Positions 1 to 7,941 of a DNA stretch of 21,707 bases are shown here, piece by piece (the stretch's first letter is position 1; every line of letters starts with the position of its first letter). The stretch lies in NCBI GenBank assembly GCA_003222935.1, contig QHXL01000013.1, positions 436-22,142 on the forward strand, in the 5' to 3' direction. Below the pieces are notes generated by a model. It saw only the letters and a list, made by a program, of their open reading frames with translations, was not told the DNA's origin and did not search any database. Made by a program: the position numbers and the translations under genes. This stretch comes from Acidobacteriota bacterium. Lineage in GTDB: Bacteria; Acidobacteriota; Blastocatellia; Pyrinomonadales; Pyrinomonadaceae.

Positions 1-815
1 GTGGAGACAAAAGCGTCCAGCGCGCACAGCAAATGATCCGCATCGTCCAACCAACCCAGAAAATGAACACGATCGGATAACCCTACCTCAGCCACTAAAC
101 CCTGGAGCTGTCTTCGATACTCTTCGTTTGGCGACGTATCAACTCCTGCGATCACAAAATGAGTGTTTGGCACTTCCTGAGCGACGAGTGCTGCAACTCT
201 TATGAAATCATCGTGACGTTTCAGTATTCGCAGTTCGCCGATACTCCCGACCAGCAAAGAGTCGGCAGGAAGCTGTTTCGACTCCAGAAAGCACTTGCGA
301 TCGAAGTTCTGCAACGCTCTACGATAACGATCGACGTCGATACCGTTCGGCACCACGGCAATTTTCTCTTCTGGAACAAGCTGTTGACTACGGAGTTGCT
401 GCGCGACTGCGTTTGACACGGCGATCACTTTCGCGGCTTTGCCAAGAGTGTGACGATGAAGACGGTTCAGCGAGAAAAGCACGTGTCGAGTCACAAAAAA
501 CTTTGCGGTCGGATTACTTCTTGTCGCGTAAGCAGCAAGCGAGTAATCACGGGCCATGTGTGCGTGAACTACGTCGATCTGATTTTCTTTTACGACTCTC
601 GCGAGCGCTTGAGCAGATGGCGCATCGAATGCGTTTCGAAGCGGAAGTGTTTTGATGTTTGCACCTGGGATCTGGAGGTAATTAATCAGCGGCGACTGCG
701 GTCGGACGGCGGCGAAGAGTTCGTGTCCTCGCGTCGTAAGTGAATTGCTGAGGTCTACCGCATAACGCTCGCCACCTCCAAAGGACGACGCCGAGCTGAT
801 CTGAAGGATGCGCAT
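1..815 (-). CDS. Glycosyltransferase family 4 (GT-B) protein, C-terminally cut by the window edge
   Basis: Reading the minus strand from an ATG at 815 gives 271 uninterrupted codons to the edge. The protein opens with MRILQISSASSFGGGERYAV, the typical GT4 N-terminal strand and Gly-rich loop that contacts the acceptor. It continues with DVVHAHMARDYS (IDVVHAH motif), VTRHVLFS, AKVIAVSNAVAQQL (VSxAVxxxL motif) and VVPNGIDVDRY, the hallmark NGID linker into the nucleotide-sugar domain. Then come LLVGSIGELRILKRHDDFIR and DRVHFLGWLDD, the start of the C-terminal Rossmann domain. The distal E-x7-E nucleotide-binding motif should lie beyond the edge. Family role: transfer of a sugar from an activated donor at the cytoplasmic membrane face, for example in LPS, capsule or glycolipid synthesis; the acceptor cannot be told. 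No clear Shine-Dalgarno sequence precedes the ATG. The gene is divergent from the stress gene at 995. Confidence 0.9.
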   Translation of the reverse strand, partial: MRILQISSASSFGGGERYAVDLSNSLTTRGHELFAAVRPQSPLINYLQIPGANIKTLPLRNAFDAPSAQALARVVKENQIDVVHAHMARDYSLAAYATRSNPTAKFFVTRHVLFSLNRLHRHTLGKAAKVIAVSNAVAQQLRSQQLVPEEKIAVVPNGIDVDRYRRALQNFDRKCFLESKQLPADSLLVGSIGELRILKRHDDFIRVAALVAQEVPNTHFVIAGVDTSPNEEYRRQLQGLVAEVGLSDRVHFLGWLDDADHLLCALDAFVS

Positions 816-877
816 AGTTGATTAAATGAAGTTCAGCGCGCGTATCAAACTCAAACAGCAGGTACCTGTAGTGTTTG

Positions 878-901
878 GTTTGTCACTCAAGGCACGGGTA
901 A
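878..901 (+). promoter_or_regulatory. Possible sigma-B-like promoter (GTTTGT-N12-GGGTAA)
   Basis: GTTTGT at 878-883 and GGGTAA at 896-901 are separated by exactly 12 bases. This resembles the Bacillus sigma-B consensus (GTTTAA, 12-15 bases, GGGTAT). It lies 93 bases before the start of a GSP17M-like gene, whose Bacillus relatives belong to the sigma-B regulon. Sigma-B itself is not generally known outside Firmicutes and Actinobacteria, so this may be chance. Confidence 0.2.
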
Positions 902-994
902 ATCGTTACTTTTCTCTAAACAAACCCTCAACTTAAGTCGGCACGACTGTTGCCAATCCAACATCATTAAGAATGTTTTGTTGGGAGGGATTGT

Positions 995-1501
995 ATGGCT
1001 AAGACTAAATTAGTGACAGGACTATTTAAGAGTAAGGTCTCCGCAGAAGCGGCGGTCGACTCAATCATCAAACGTGGTTACTCGCGCGACGACATCAGCG
1101 TGTTGATGTCTGACGCGACGCGAAATAAGGAGTTTGCTCTACAAACAAGAACACACGCTGCTGATGGGCTGGGGATCGGTGGCGCGGTCGGCGGCACAGT
1201 CGGTGCCGTAATCGCGGCCATTGCAGCCGTTGGTACCACGCTCTTCTTACCAGGCATAAACCTGGTTATCGCTGGCCCAATTGCCGCGGCTCTTGCAGGT
1301 GCTGGAGCGGGTGGAGCAACTGGCGGGGTGATTGGAGCGCTCATCGGCGCCGGCATTCCCGAGTATCGCGCGAAGGTTTATGATGCCGAACTTCGTGGCG
1401 GCGGCATTTTGATCGGGGTTGAGGCGCGAAACGATGAGGAGATAGATCGACTGGAAGAGTTGCTCGAAGATCTCGGTGCTCAGAACGTTCGCGCTGAGTA
1501 A
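995..1501 (+). CDS. GSP17M/YflT-like general stress protein with glycine-rich membrane segment
   Basis: 168 residues. The first ~45 residues (KLVTGLFKSKVSAEAAVDSI, then KRGYSRDDISVLMSD) match the N-terminal alpha/beta unit of GSP17M (YflT)-like general stress proteins. Residues ~55-125 are a hydrophobic, Gly/Ala-rich stretch with GxxxG-type spacing (GGAVGGTVGAVIAAIAAVG, then AGAGAGGATGGVIGALIGAG), probably two membrane helices or a glycine zipper. The last ~40 residues (GGGILIGVEARNDEEIDRLE) form a second small soluble unit typical of this architecture. A strong Shine-Dalgarno sequence (GGGAGGGA, 983-990) sits 4 bases before the ATG and fixes the start. Role: stress-related by family only; the molecular activity is unknown. 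It appears monocistronic. Confidence 0.8.
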   Translation: MAKTKLVTGLFKSKVSAEAAVDSIIKRGYSRDDISVLMSDATRNKEFALQTRTHAADGLGIGGAVGGTVGAVIAAIAAVGTTLFLPGINLVIAGPIAAALAGAGAGGATGGVIGALIGAGIPEYRAKVYDAELRGGGILIGVEARNDEEIDRLEELLEDLGAQNVRAE

Positions 1502-1601
1502 AGAAAATGCATCCACAGATTGCGCAGACCATAGACTTCTTTTGAGATGAGCGTAATCTGCGGAGGCATTACTTAAAGCAACGTTATCTCTTTAAATTAA
1601 A

Positions 1602-1627
1602 AGGGGCGTCCACGGAGGGACGCCCCT
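1602..1627 (-). terminator. Rho-independent terminator of the CsbD gene
   Basis: A perfect 10-bp stem (AGGGGCGTCC, 1602-1611, with its complement at 1618-1627) encloses a 6-base loop. On the minus strand it is followed directly by a T-rich tract (complement of 1591-1601). On the plus strand no T run follows, so it mainly serves the minus-strand csbD-like gene 29 bases away, though it could also block read-through from the convergent GSP17M-like gene. Confidence 0.75.
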
Positions 1628-1656
1628 ACAAATTGGCTGTTGCTGGCCAAAATGGG

Positions 1657-1869
1657 TTAACGCTTGATTGCGTCTCCCACGTCTTCAATCGCCTCACCTA
1701 CTTTTCGTTTTGCTGTACCAAACCCTTCCTGTACCTTTCCGCCGGCATTGTCAGCTCGACCCTCATTCTCCAGGTCACGATCGTCTAGTGCCTTGCCTGC
1801 GGTTTCTTTTACTTTACCCTTGGCCTGATCGAATTTTCCTTCCAACTCATCTCTGTTAGGTAAACCCAT
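1657..1869 (-). CDS. CsbD-family stress response protein
   Basis: 70 residues, very hydrophilic and without Cys, consistent with the CsbD family (usually 55-75 residues). It shows the family pattern: ELEGKFDQAKGKVKETAGKA, then GKVQEGFGTAKRKVGE. CsbD proteins are abundant, mostly helical or disordered proteins induced by general, osmotic or oxidative stress; their biochemical role is unknown. The start was taken at 1869 because GGAGGAGG lies about 8 bases upstream and MGLPNRDELEGKF matches the usual N terminus. The frame stays open back to 1935 without a better start. It faces the GSP17M-like gene, with a terminator between them. Confidence 0.88.
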   Translation of the reverse strand: MGLPNRDELEGKFDQAKGKVKETAGKALDDRDLENEGRADNAGGKVQEGFGTAKRKVGEAIEDVGDAIKR

Positions 1870-2034
1870 TTTAAAAGCCTCCTCCACCTGTATTGGAGCG
1901 CACCTTGCGCTAGCCGGTAAGAGTGCAATGGCCATTCCTAACTTATTTGCGTTGTTTATTGAGGAATTTAGCTAGTGGTTCAGCTTGACTGCACGCTTTA
2001 GAGACTCCTGACTGAGTGATCTTGGAACAAGCGT

Positions 2035-2109
2035 GTAGCACAGACTTCAGTCTGTGTCTCGACAAAAGGGGATCACGGAGCACAGAACACAGACTGAAGT
2101 CTGTGCTAC
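2035..2109. repeat. 23-bp perfect inverted repeat with self-palindromic arms (REP-like)
   Basis: Arms at 2035-2057 and 2087-2109 are exact reverse complements, separated by 29 bases. Each arm is itself a palindrome, CACAGACT-TC-AGTCTGTG (or its complement, centre GA). The element can therefore form one long hairpin or two small ones. The right arm includes the TAG stop codon (2106-2108) of the histidine kinase gene. The doubled-palindrome layout recalls REP/BIME elements. No transposase is linked. Confidence 0.85.
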
Positions 2110-3572
2110 TCACTAATGATGGACCGTGAGATGGTGTCGCTTATGGGAAGGCGAACTTCGAAGCGTGTTCCTTCACCGGGATCACTAACGGCAAAGATTT
2201 CTCCCCCGTGCCGCGAAATAATTCCGTGTGACGCAGATAGACCAAGGCCAGTTCCTTTGGCGCCTTTAGTCGTGAAGAACGGTTCGAAGATTCGTGCAAC
2301 GGTCTCAGGGGGCATTCCACATCCGGTGTCCGCAACCCAAAAGCATCCACTATCGATCTCACCGCGTGTGCCAACTTCCATTACACCACCGTCCGGCATC
2401 GCATCGACTGCGTTGAAAATCAAGTTGAGAACAACTTCTCGTATTTCTGCCGAGTCGCCTTTGATATAGACCGGGCCATTACACTCGATCTTCAGTTCGA
2501 TTTGCGGCTGGTCGGCTTTTCTATGCCATTTAGGCCTGGCGATCTCAATGCTCGTGGTAATCAGTTCGTCCAGTTCGATCGGACCAAACCCCTGGATTGA
2601 ATCGCGTCGCGCGAACTCAAGAATTCGACGAAGCGTCTTACTACCATCCTCGACCGCTTCGTTAATCACTTTCAAACTCTTCAACGAAGTTTCATCCGTT
2701 GTTTTCATTTGCAGAAGTTGCGCGCGTCCTTTAATGACGGTCAACGAGTTGTTGAGATTATGAGCAACTCCAGCCGCTAATTCGCCGACAGCGCGCAGCT
2801 TGTCTGACTGTGAGACCAGTTCATGGGTTCGCTTCCGTTCGGTGATGTCGTGAAGGAACACGATCACGCCGTCAACTTCACCGTCTTTCCACAGTGGCGA
2901 TACGTGCGCCTCAAAATCCCGGTCAGTGTCGTCGGGACGAATGGCTCGTATCTCAGCTTGCGTGTCCTCACCAGCCAAAGCACGGTCGAGAGCACTTCCA
3001 ACAGTGTCGCGGAAATCAACTGTGATGAGGTCGGTGAAGCGTTGACCAAGCAACGTAATCGCATTGCCAATTTCTGCTCGCTGATTAATCCAGGTAACTC
3101 TGCCGACGGTATCGAGGGCGTAGATTTCATCTGGAGATCGATCGGCAAGATTTGCCATGAACGACCTGTAGGAAATTGCCTCAGCTTCAGCCTGGCGTAA
3201 TTGCGAAATGTCGTGGGCGACAACGAGGGCACCGAGTAAACCACTTTCCAGTTTTAGCGGTTGCACTGTTACCAGGATCGGTCGATCAGTCGCCGCGGTC
3301 CCCGGGATCTCAAACTCGAGTTTGTGGCCGTTATCTACTGCTCGATCCACGACGCAATTGTCATTGTCACCGGTTTGCCACAGCATTTCGCAACAACGGC
3401 TGCCCAACCGCAATCGCGCGACCTTTGATTGCAGAGCCGCTGCCTGAGGATTTGCGAATATGAGCCGGCGGTTGTTGTCGAAAATAAACAGGCCGTCCGT
3501 CACAGCTTGGAGTGCGCTGTTGAGCAACTCGGCAGAAATATCGCTGGAAAGATTTTTGAACTCTTGGGCCAT
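2106..3572 (-). CDS. Soluble sensor histidine kinase, PAS-PAS-HisKA-HATPase
   Basis: 488 residues from the ATG at 3572. The reading frame extends to an ATG at 3641, but the extra 23 residues (MPLAIRRPFQPAF...) are Pro/Arg-rich and look like translated leader; neither start has a good ribosome site. Two PAS domains cover about residues 12-125 and 135-250 (the second ends VIVFLHDITERKR). The phospho-acceptor helix is GELAAGVAHNLNNSLTVIKG with His271, the HNxxN variant of NtrB-like kinases. The ATPase domain has the N box (NLIFNAVDAMPDGG), G1 (VADTGCGMP), F box (IFEPFFTTK) and G2 (GTGLGLSASHG). No transmembrane segment is seen, so it senses a cytosolic cue; the ligand is unknown. It lies 215 bases downstream of the hybrid kinase on the same strand, with a long inverted repeat between them, and could be a distal operon member. 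Partner regulator unknown. Confidence 0.9.
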   Translation of the reverse strand: MAQEFKNLSSDISAELLNSALQAVTDGLFIFDNNRRLIFANPQAAALQSKVARLRLGSRCCEMLWQTGDNDNCVVDRAVDNGHKLEFEIPGTAATDRPILVTVQPLKLESGLLGALVVAHDISQLRQAEAEAISYRSFMANLADRSPDEIYALDTVGRVTWINQRAEIGNAITLLGQRFTDLITVDFRDTVGSALDRALAGEDTQAEIRAIRPDDTDRDFEAHVSPLWKDGEVDGVIVFLHDITERKRTHELVSQSDKLRAVGELAAGVAHNLNNSLTVIKGRAQLLQMKTTDETSLKSLKVINEAVEDGSKTLRRILEFARRDSIQGFGPIELDELITTSIEIARPKWHRKADQPQIELKIECNGPVYIKGDSAEIREVVLNLIFNAVDAMPDGGVMEVGTRGEIDSGCFWVADTGCGMPPETVARIFEPFFTTKGAKGTGLGLSASHGIISRHGGEIFAVSDPGEGTRFEVRLPISDTISRSIISE

Positions 3573-3683
3573 GAAACTTTCGGGTTTACAGCTAAGGGCA
3601 GGAAACGCTGGCTGGAACGGCCTTCGGATGGCCAACGGCATCGTAGCAGATTTTTATTAGACCCTGCTAGCGGAATGTACAAA

Positions 3684-3777
3684 GTGTCCGATGAACTTCA
3701 GTTTGTCGTTGAGATCGAACAGAGATAACCAGGTGGCATTTAGTGAGAGTCACGACAAACTAAAGTTTATCGGACAT
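3684..3777. repeat. 26-bp imperfect inverted repeat between the two kinase genes
   Basis: Arms 3684-3709 and 3752-3777 are reverse complements at 23 of 26 positions, with a 42-base spacer. Each arm is itself close to a palindrome (CGATGAACT-TC-AGTTTGTCG). The core ACTTCAGT is also the centre of the arms of the element at 2035-2109, so this kinase gene is bracketed by related elements. It may act as terminator, attenuator or RNA-processing site after the hybrid kinase gene. Confidence 0.8.
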
Positions 3778-3787
3778 TCAGGCGCTC

Positions 3788-6559
3788 TTATTTGGATTTT
3801 GCATTCTGATCGTCGGTAAGTTCACGCACGGTGAGGAGCAGTTTGTCGATGTCCAGGGGTTTGGTGAAGTGGCGGACAAAACCTTCGCTCTTCGCCCGAT
3901 CTTTATCTGATGAGCGGCCAAAACCGGTCAGGGCCAGGGCGGGAACATTAGTCATTGACGGTAGTTTTCGCAGTTGCTGCAGTAGTTCATAACCGTCCAT
4001 CTCCGGCATGGAGATATCGGAAATAATTAGATCAAACGATTTGCCATCTGCCAACTTCAAGGCTTCCTTCCCGCTCCGGGCCGTCCAAACAAAGGCGCCT
4101 TCCATTTCAAGGAGCCTGCCCAACATCTCGGTAGTTTCTTTCGAATCGTCTACCACCAGGATGAATTTTTTCCGCAGGACTCCCGTATTACCAGTTTTTC
4201 TTCTACCTACTTCAGTAACTTCGTCTTCGCGCATCGGTAGGCACACTGTGAATCGCGCGCCCGAACCGGCTCCTGCAGATTCAGCTTTCACCTGACCGCT
4301 ATGAAGTTCAACCAGTTGCTTGACGAGCGCGAGGCCAATTCCCAGTCCTCCCTGTTTTCGGGCGCTACTAGCATCAGCCTGCCGAAAAATCTCAAAAACG
4401 TGAGGCAGAAATGCTGGGTCAATACCTTGACCAGTGTCTTCGATGGTGAGATAGGCATTCGGTTTCTCACGATGGAGAGAAACGGTAATCGCGCCACCTT
4501 CGGGGGTGAACTTCACCGCATTGTTCAAAAGATTCCAAGCGATTTGACCCAAGCGAACCGGGTCACCTGTAACCAGTACGTCTTCGCAGAGATTTTTGAG
4601 ATTGAGTTTTATCTGTTTGGCATCCGCCTCAGCTCGCACTGTTTCGATCGCGTCGGTAATAATCATTGATAGTGAAACAGGCTGACGATTGATTGCCAGT
4701 TTCCCCATTTGCAATCGTGAGAGGTCGAGCAAATCTGATACGAGTTGCGACTGAGCCAACGCGTTTCGACGAATAACTTCGGCGGCCTTGATCACAAACG
4801 CGCTGTCCTGGCTCTGGACGCTCCGACGAAGAATTTCAGCGTAGCCAATAACAACATTGAGCGGATTGCGTAATTCATGGGACAACGTGGCGAGAAACTC
4901 ATCCTTCACTCGATTAGCCGTTTCGGCTGCTTCACGAGCATCCTGTTCCAACGCGAGAAGTCTTTGTCGTTCCTGTTCGGCAATCTTTTCGTCTGTGATA
5001 TCAACTGAAACACCAACGATGCCTATTAGTTCGCCACCCTCGTTAGTTATGGGAGAATCAGTGATCATGGCGGGAAATGTTGAACCGTCACGTCTGCGAA
5101 GTGTCAACTCCCCTGACCAGCTGTGGCCCTCTTTCAGCCTGGCGAAGATCTCCGCCGCGTGATCCTGCGATTCGATAGCGGGTGTAAGTTCGAAGATATT
5201 CAACCCGACTGCTTCAGCCGCGGACCAGCCGTACAGCTGTTCAGCAAAATCATTCCAGTAGATTATTTTCCCGGATAAATCGGTCGCGATCACGCCTTGC
5301 TCGACCGCATTCAGAAGATGGGCCTGGAAACGAATCTCTTTCTGGGCCGCTTTCTGTGCGGTGATGTTTCTGGCTATCTTCGATGCTCCAACGATTTTTC
5401 CTTGTTCGTCTCTCATAGGAGAAACGGTCACTGATATGTCCAGCAGGGTACCGTCTTTTCGTTGTCGAACCGTTTCATAGTGTTCAAGCGATTTACCCGC
5501 GGCGATCTGTCTCAGGATTTCAGGCTCCTCAAGCAGACGCTCCTCGGGAATGATCAAGGTGATCGGCTTACCGACAGCCTCTTCAGCTTTATAGCCGAAC
5601 ATTCGCTCAGCCCCGGCGTTCCAACTCAATATTGTCCCGTTCAGATTCTTACTGATAATTGCATCGTCTGAGGATTCAACGATCGACGAGAGCAGTCGTC
5701 TCGCCATATCAGATTGTTTGCGTTCAGTGATGTCGCGGAGATAGACGGTAAGTCCTGAGCCAGTTGGATACGCATGTCCTTCGAACCATGATCCGGGAGT
5801 CAACTTTGATGGAAGCTCAAAATGTGTGGCTACCATCTTGTCGACCGCGGTATGCAACATTGTGTAGAGCAGTGAGTCAACGGCAGCGGGAAAGACGTCC
5901 CAGATCACTTTTCCGAGAAGCTCCGCTCGAGGCTTCCCGAAACGCAATTCTGTTTGACGGTTGACATCTACGAAGCGCCACTCCCGATCGAGTTGATAGA
6001 AAAGATCGGTAATACTTTCGAGAATTCGAGTAACGCGCGCGTTAGCAGTACGCAACGCCTCAAGCGTTTCATCTCGTTCTCGATTCGCCTCGGCCAACTC
6101 CATTTCGTAAAGCCGGGCATTACGAAGCGCGATGGTCGCCTGATCGGCTAGCGCAGATAACTGCCAACTTTCTTCTTCGTGGAGTGGTCTGGCCCGAACT
6201 ATTACGAGCAAACCTTCGACCGCATTCTGAGCGATTATTGGAACTGAGACGAGTGATTGATCGGGATGAAGTGAGAGTTGCTCCCTGAGCTTCTTGATTA
6301 CATCTTCCTCCATCCTGCCGAAGAAGGAGGATCCTAGCTTGTGGTCAATGCCATATGACGCACGAATACTAAGTCGTTGATCATAATCGCTGAGTAGCAG
6401 GAGGCTAATGTCGGCATCCACTAAATCGGCGGCATTATCTACTATCAGTCGCAGTACCTGATCGAAATCCAGTGAGGTAGTGATGGCTCGATTGATATCG
6501 GCCAGGTGCTTGTAAGGATCTTTTTTTGTACGGCCCCTCGGAACCGTTTCAACAGTCAT
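3788..6559 (-). CDS. Hybrid sensor histidine kinase, GAF-PAS-PAS-PAS-HisKA-HATPase-REC
   Basis: 923 residues, no membrane segment. Order: GAF (~14-168), PAS1 (~180-285, ending VYLRDITERKQ), PAS2 (~287-410, DDAIISKNLNGTILSWNAGA to ARNITAQK), PAS3 (~412-535, ending VSVDITDEK), and HisKA with DEFLATLSHELRNPL (His561). The HATPase has an N box (NLLNNAVKFTPEGG), G1 (IEDTGQGID), F box (VFEIFRQAD) and G2 (GGLGIGLALVKQL). The C-terminal receiver has an intact acidic pair (VVDDS), Asp848 (IISDISMPEMDG) and the conserved Lys (FTKPLD). It therefore autophosphorylates and can pass phosphate to its own receiver. The signal is unknown; GAF plus three PAS suggests small-molecule, redox or light sensing. Its ATG overlaps the KaiC-like stop in an ATGA, so translation is coupled. 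Confidence 0.95.
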   Translation of the reverse strand: MTVETVPRGRTKKDPYKHLADINRAITTSLDFDQVLRLIVDNAADLVDADISLLLLSDYDQRLSIRASYGIDHKLGSSFFGRMEEDVIKKLREQLSLHPDQSLVSVPIIAQNAVEGLLVIVRARPLHEEESWQLSALADQATIALRNARLYEMELAEANRERDETLEALRTANARVTRILESITDLFYQLDREWRFVDVNRQTELRFGKPRAELLGKVIWDVFPAAVDSLLYTMLHTAVDKMVATHFELPSKLTPGSWFEGHAYPTGSGLTVYLRDITERKQSDMARRLLSSIVESSDDAIISKNLNGTILSWNAGAERMFGYKAEEAVGKPITLIIPEERLLEEPEILRQIAAGKSLEHYETVRQRKDGTLLDISVTVSPMRDEQGKIVGASKIARNITAQKAAQKEIRFQAHLLNAVEQGVIATDLSGKIIYWNDFAEQLYGWSAAEAVGLNIFELTPAIESQDHAAEIFARLKEGHSWSGELTLRRRDGSTFPAMITDSPITNEGGELIGIVGVSVDITDEKIAEQERQRLLALEQDAREAAETANRVKDEFLATLSHELRNPLNVVIGYAEILRRSVQSQDSAFVIKAAEVIRRNALAQSQLVSDLLDLSRLQMGKLAINRQPVSLSMIITDAIETVRAEADAKQIKLNLKNLCEDVLVTGDPVRLGQIAWNLLNNAVKFTPEGGAITVSLHREKPNAYLTIEDTGQGIDPAFLPHVFEIFRQADASSARKQGGLGIGLALVKQLVELHSGQVKAESAGAGSGARFTVCLPMREDEVTEVGRRKTGNTGVLRKKFILVVDDSKETTEMLGRLLEMEGAFVWTARSGKEALKLADGKSFDLIISDISMPEMDGYELLQQLRKLPSMTNVPALALTGFGRSSDKDRAKSEGFVRHFTKPLDIDKLLLTVRELTDDQNAKSK

Positions 6560-7941
6560 GACTTCTTAATAAATACACCGTTATTAGTAATCTCCAGGTC
6601 ATGACGGCGATTATCGTGAGCACTACCCCTGGTCTTAATAATCCTGATAGTTCGCTTCATTTCCTGGTCGCCAGTCAAACCGAGCAGAACCAGGTTATCG
6701 GTCATATTGGAAATCTGTTGGCCACTAATGGAATGGACGTCGAATAACTCGTGGATCTCGTAAGTCATCATGCAGGTTACATTTTGGACGGCGAACCATT
6801 GCATGAGTGCATACATAAAGTTCGCGAACCGTTGGGTATCGATACTGCACCTTTCGAGGTCTCCAATGGCGTCAATCACCACTCGCCTGATTTTGCCGTC
6901 TAAAACCCGACTAAATACCTCAGCAGCAACGGTATCAAGCTGCATTTCCACTGGGGAACGGTACATCAACTCGAACAGTCCACTTTCGAGCAGCTCAGAC
7001 CCGTTCCAACCAAGGTTCTGCATAACTCGTGCCATCTGATTGGGATTCTCTTGGAATCCTACATATAAGCCGGATTCACCCTGCTGAGCACCTTCACGGA
7101 TAAAGTTCAGCGCCAGGATTGTCTTGCCGGCGCCACTCGGACCCGCGATAAGCGTCGTACTCCCACGCCAAAAACCTTCCTCGACCATCTCGTCGAGCCC
7201 AGTGATCCCCGTATTTACGCGTTCTATTTTTGGCGAGTAATCAGGGACAGCCTTGGGAGTAAGTATTCGTGGGTACATGGAGATGCCATTAGCGGTGATG
7301 GCAAAAGCATGCAGTCCAGGGACAGAATCAGACCCGCGGAGTTTCTCAACCCTTAGGAAGCGTTGCTCGCGGACGTTCGTCGAGTACTTCATCAGATTCA
7401 ACACAACGTCAGCGATAGCAAACTCAGGCAACACCGTAGTCATTTCCTGCGCATACTCACCAACAAGAAAACTGGTGCACGAATACGCAGAAAGAGCGCT
7501 CGCCAACTCAAAAATCATGACGCGTCGAGTTGACTGGTCCGAAAACAATTCGTTCAGCGCTTTGAATGAGTCAATGAACAACAGCCTGGGTTTGTACTTC
7601 AACAGCAGGTCGGCAACGATGTTCGGAATGTTTTCGACTCCACCACCACCGTCGAGGAGCATCCTTCCGAGGTCTTCGTAGAAGACCGATTCTCCAACTT
7701 TATCCGGATCGAAAAAATCGTATTGCTGACCGTGGAGGATAAACTTTTCCAGCGGTTCCGAGAGGGTGGTTAAATATAGGACAGGAAATTCTTTGGTAGC
7801 GTTCTTGAAAGCAATACCTTCCGCGAGAATCGTTTTGCCCGTTCCCGGCGCTCCCATTAGGACGGTTATTGTGTTGGCAGGAATGCCGCCATGCAAAACC
7901 TGGTCGAGTCCGCTACATCCGGTTGAAATTTTTTCAGTCAT
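6556..7941 (-). CDS. KaiC-like double RecA-fold ATPase
   Basis: 461 residues with two tandem KaiC/RadA-type domains. Domain 1 has Walker A GAPGTGKT (30-37) and Walker B RLLFIDS. Domain 2 has Walker A GPSGAGKT (267-274) and Walker B RRVVIDAIGD. The C-terminal SISGQQISNMTDNLVLL aligns with the KaiC CII phosphosite segment: Ser406 and Ser411 at the Thr426 and Ser431 positions, Asn412 in place of Thr432. Domain 1 has TTLSEP where clock KaiC has the catalytic Glu pair; domain 2 keeps FQEN. The protein stops shortly after the KTRGSAHD segment, so it lacks the long C-terminal tail used by KaiA. Family role: ATP-driven hexamer in signalling, mostly without a true clock. Flanked by a response regulator and a hybrid kinase with ATGA overlaps on both sides. 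No kaiA or kaiB is visible. Confidence 0.92.
   Translation of the reverse strand: MTEKISTGCSGLDQVLHGGIPANTITVLMGAPGTGKTILAEGIAFKNATKEFPVLYLTTLSEPLEKFILHGQQYDFFDPDKVGESVFYEDLGRMLLDGGGGVENIPNIVADLLLKYKPRLLFIDSFKALNELFSDQSTRRVMIFELASALSAYSCTSFLVGEYAQEMTTVLPEFAIADVVLNLMKYSTNVREQRFLRVEKLRGSDSVPGLHAFAITANGISMYPRILTPKAVPDYSPKIERVNTGITGLDEMVEEGFWRGSTTLIAGPSGAGKTILALNFIREGAQQGESGLYVGFQENPNQMARVMQNLGWNGSELLESGLFELMYRSPVEMQLDTVAAEVFSRVLDGKIRRVVIDAIGDLERCSIDTQRFANFMYALMQWFAVQNVTCMMTYEIHELFDVHSISGQQISNMTDNLVLLGLTGDQEMKRTIRIIKTRGSAHDNRRHDLEITNNGVFIKKS

Noticed and set aside
159..743. Three overlapping plus-strand frames of 80-97 codons
   Set aside because: They lie antisense to the glycosyltransferase frame, lack ribosome sites and have no recognisable domains.
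1247..1532. Minus-strand frames of 63-89 codons across the 3' end of the GSP17M-like gene
   Set aside because: Shadows of the GC-rich coding strand; no start signals or known motifs.
2106..3787. The HNxxN phospho-acceptor helix (HNLNN instead of HExxN) as a broken kinase
   Set aside because: Asn or Asp after the His is common in NtrB-like kinases, and all ATP-binding boxes are intact, so the enzyme is probably active.
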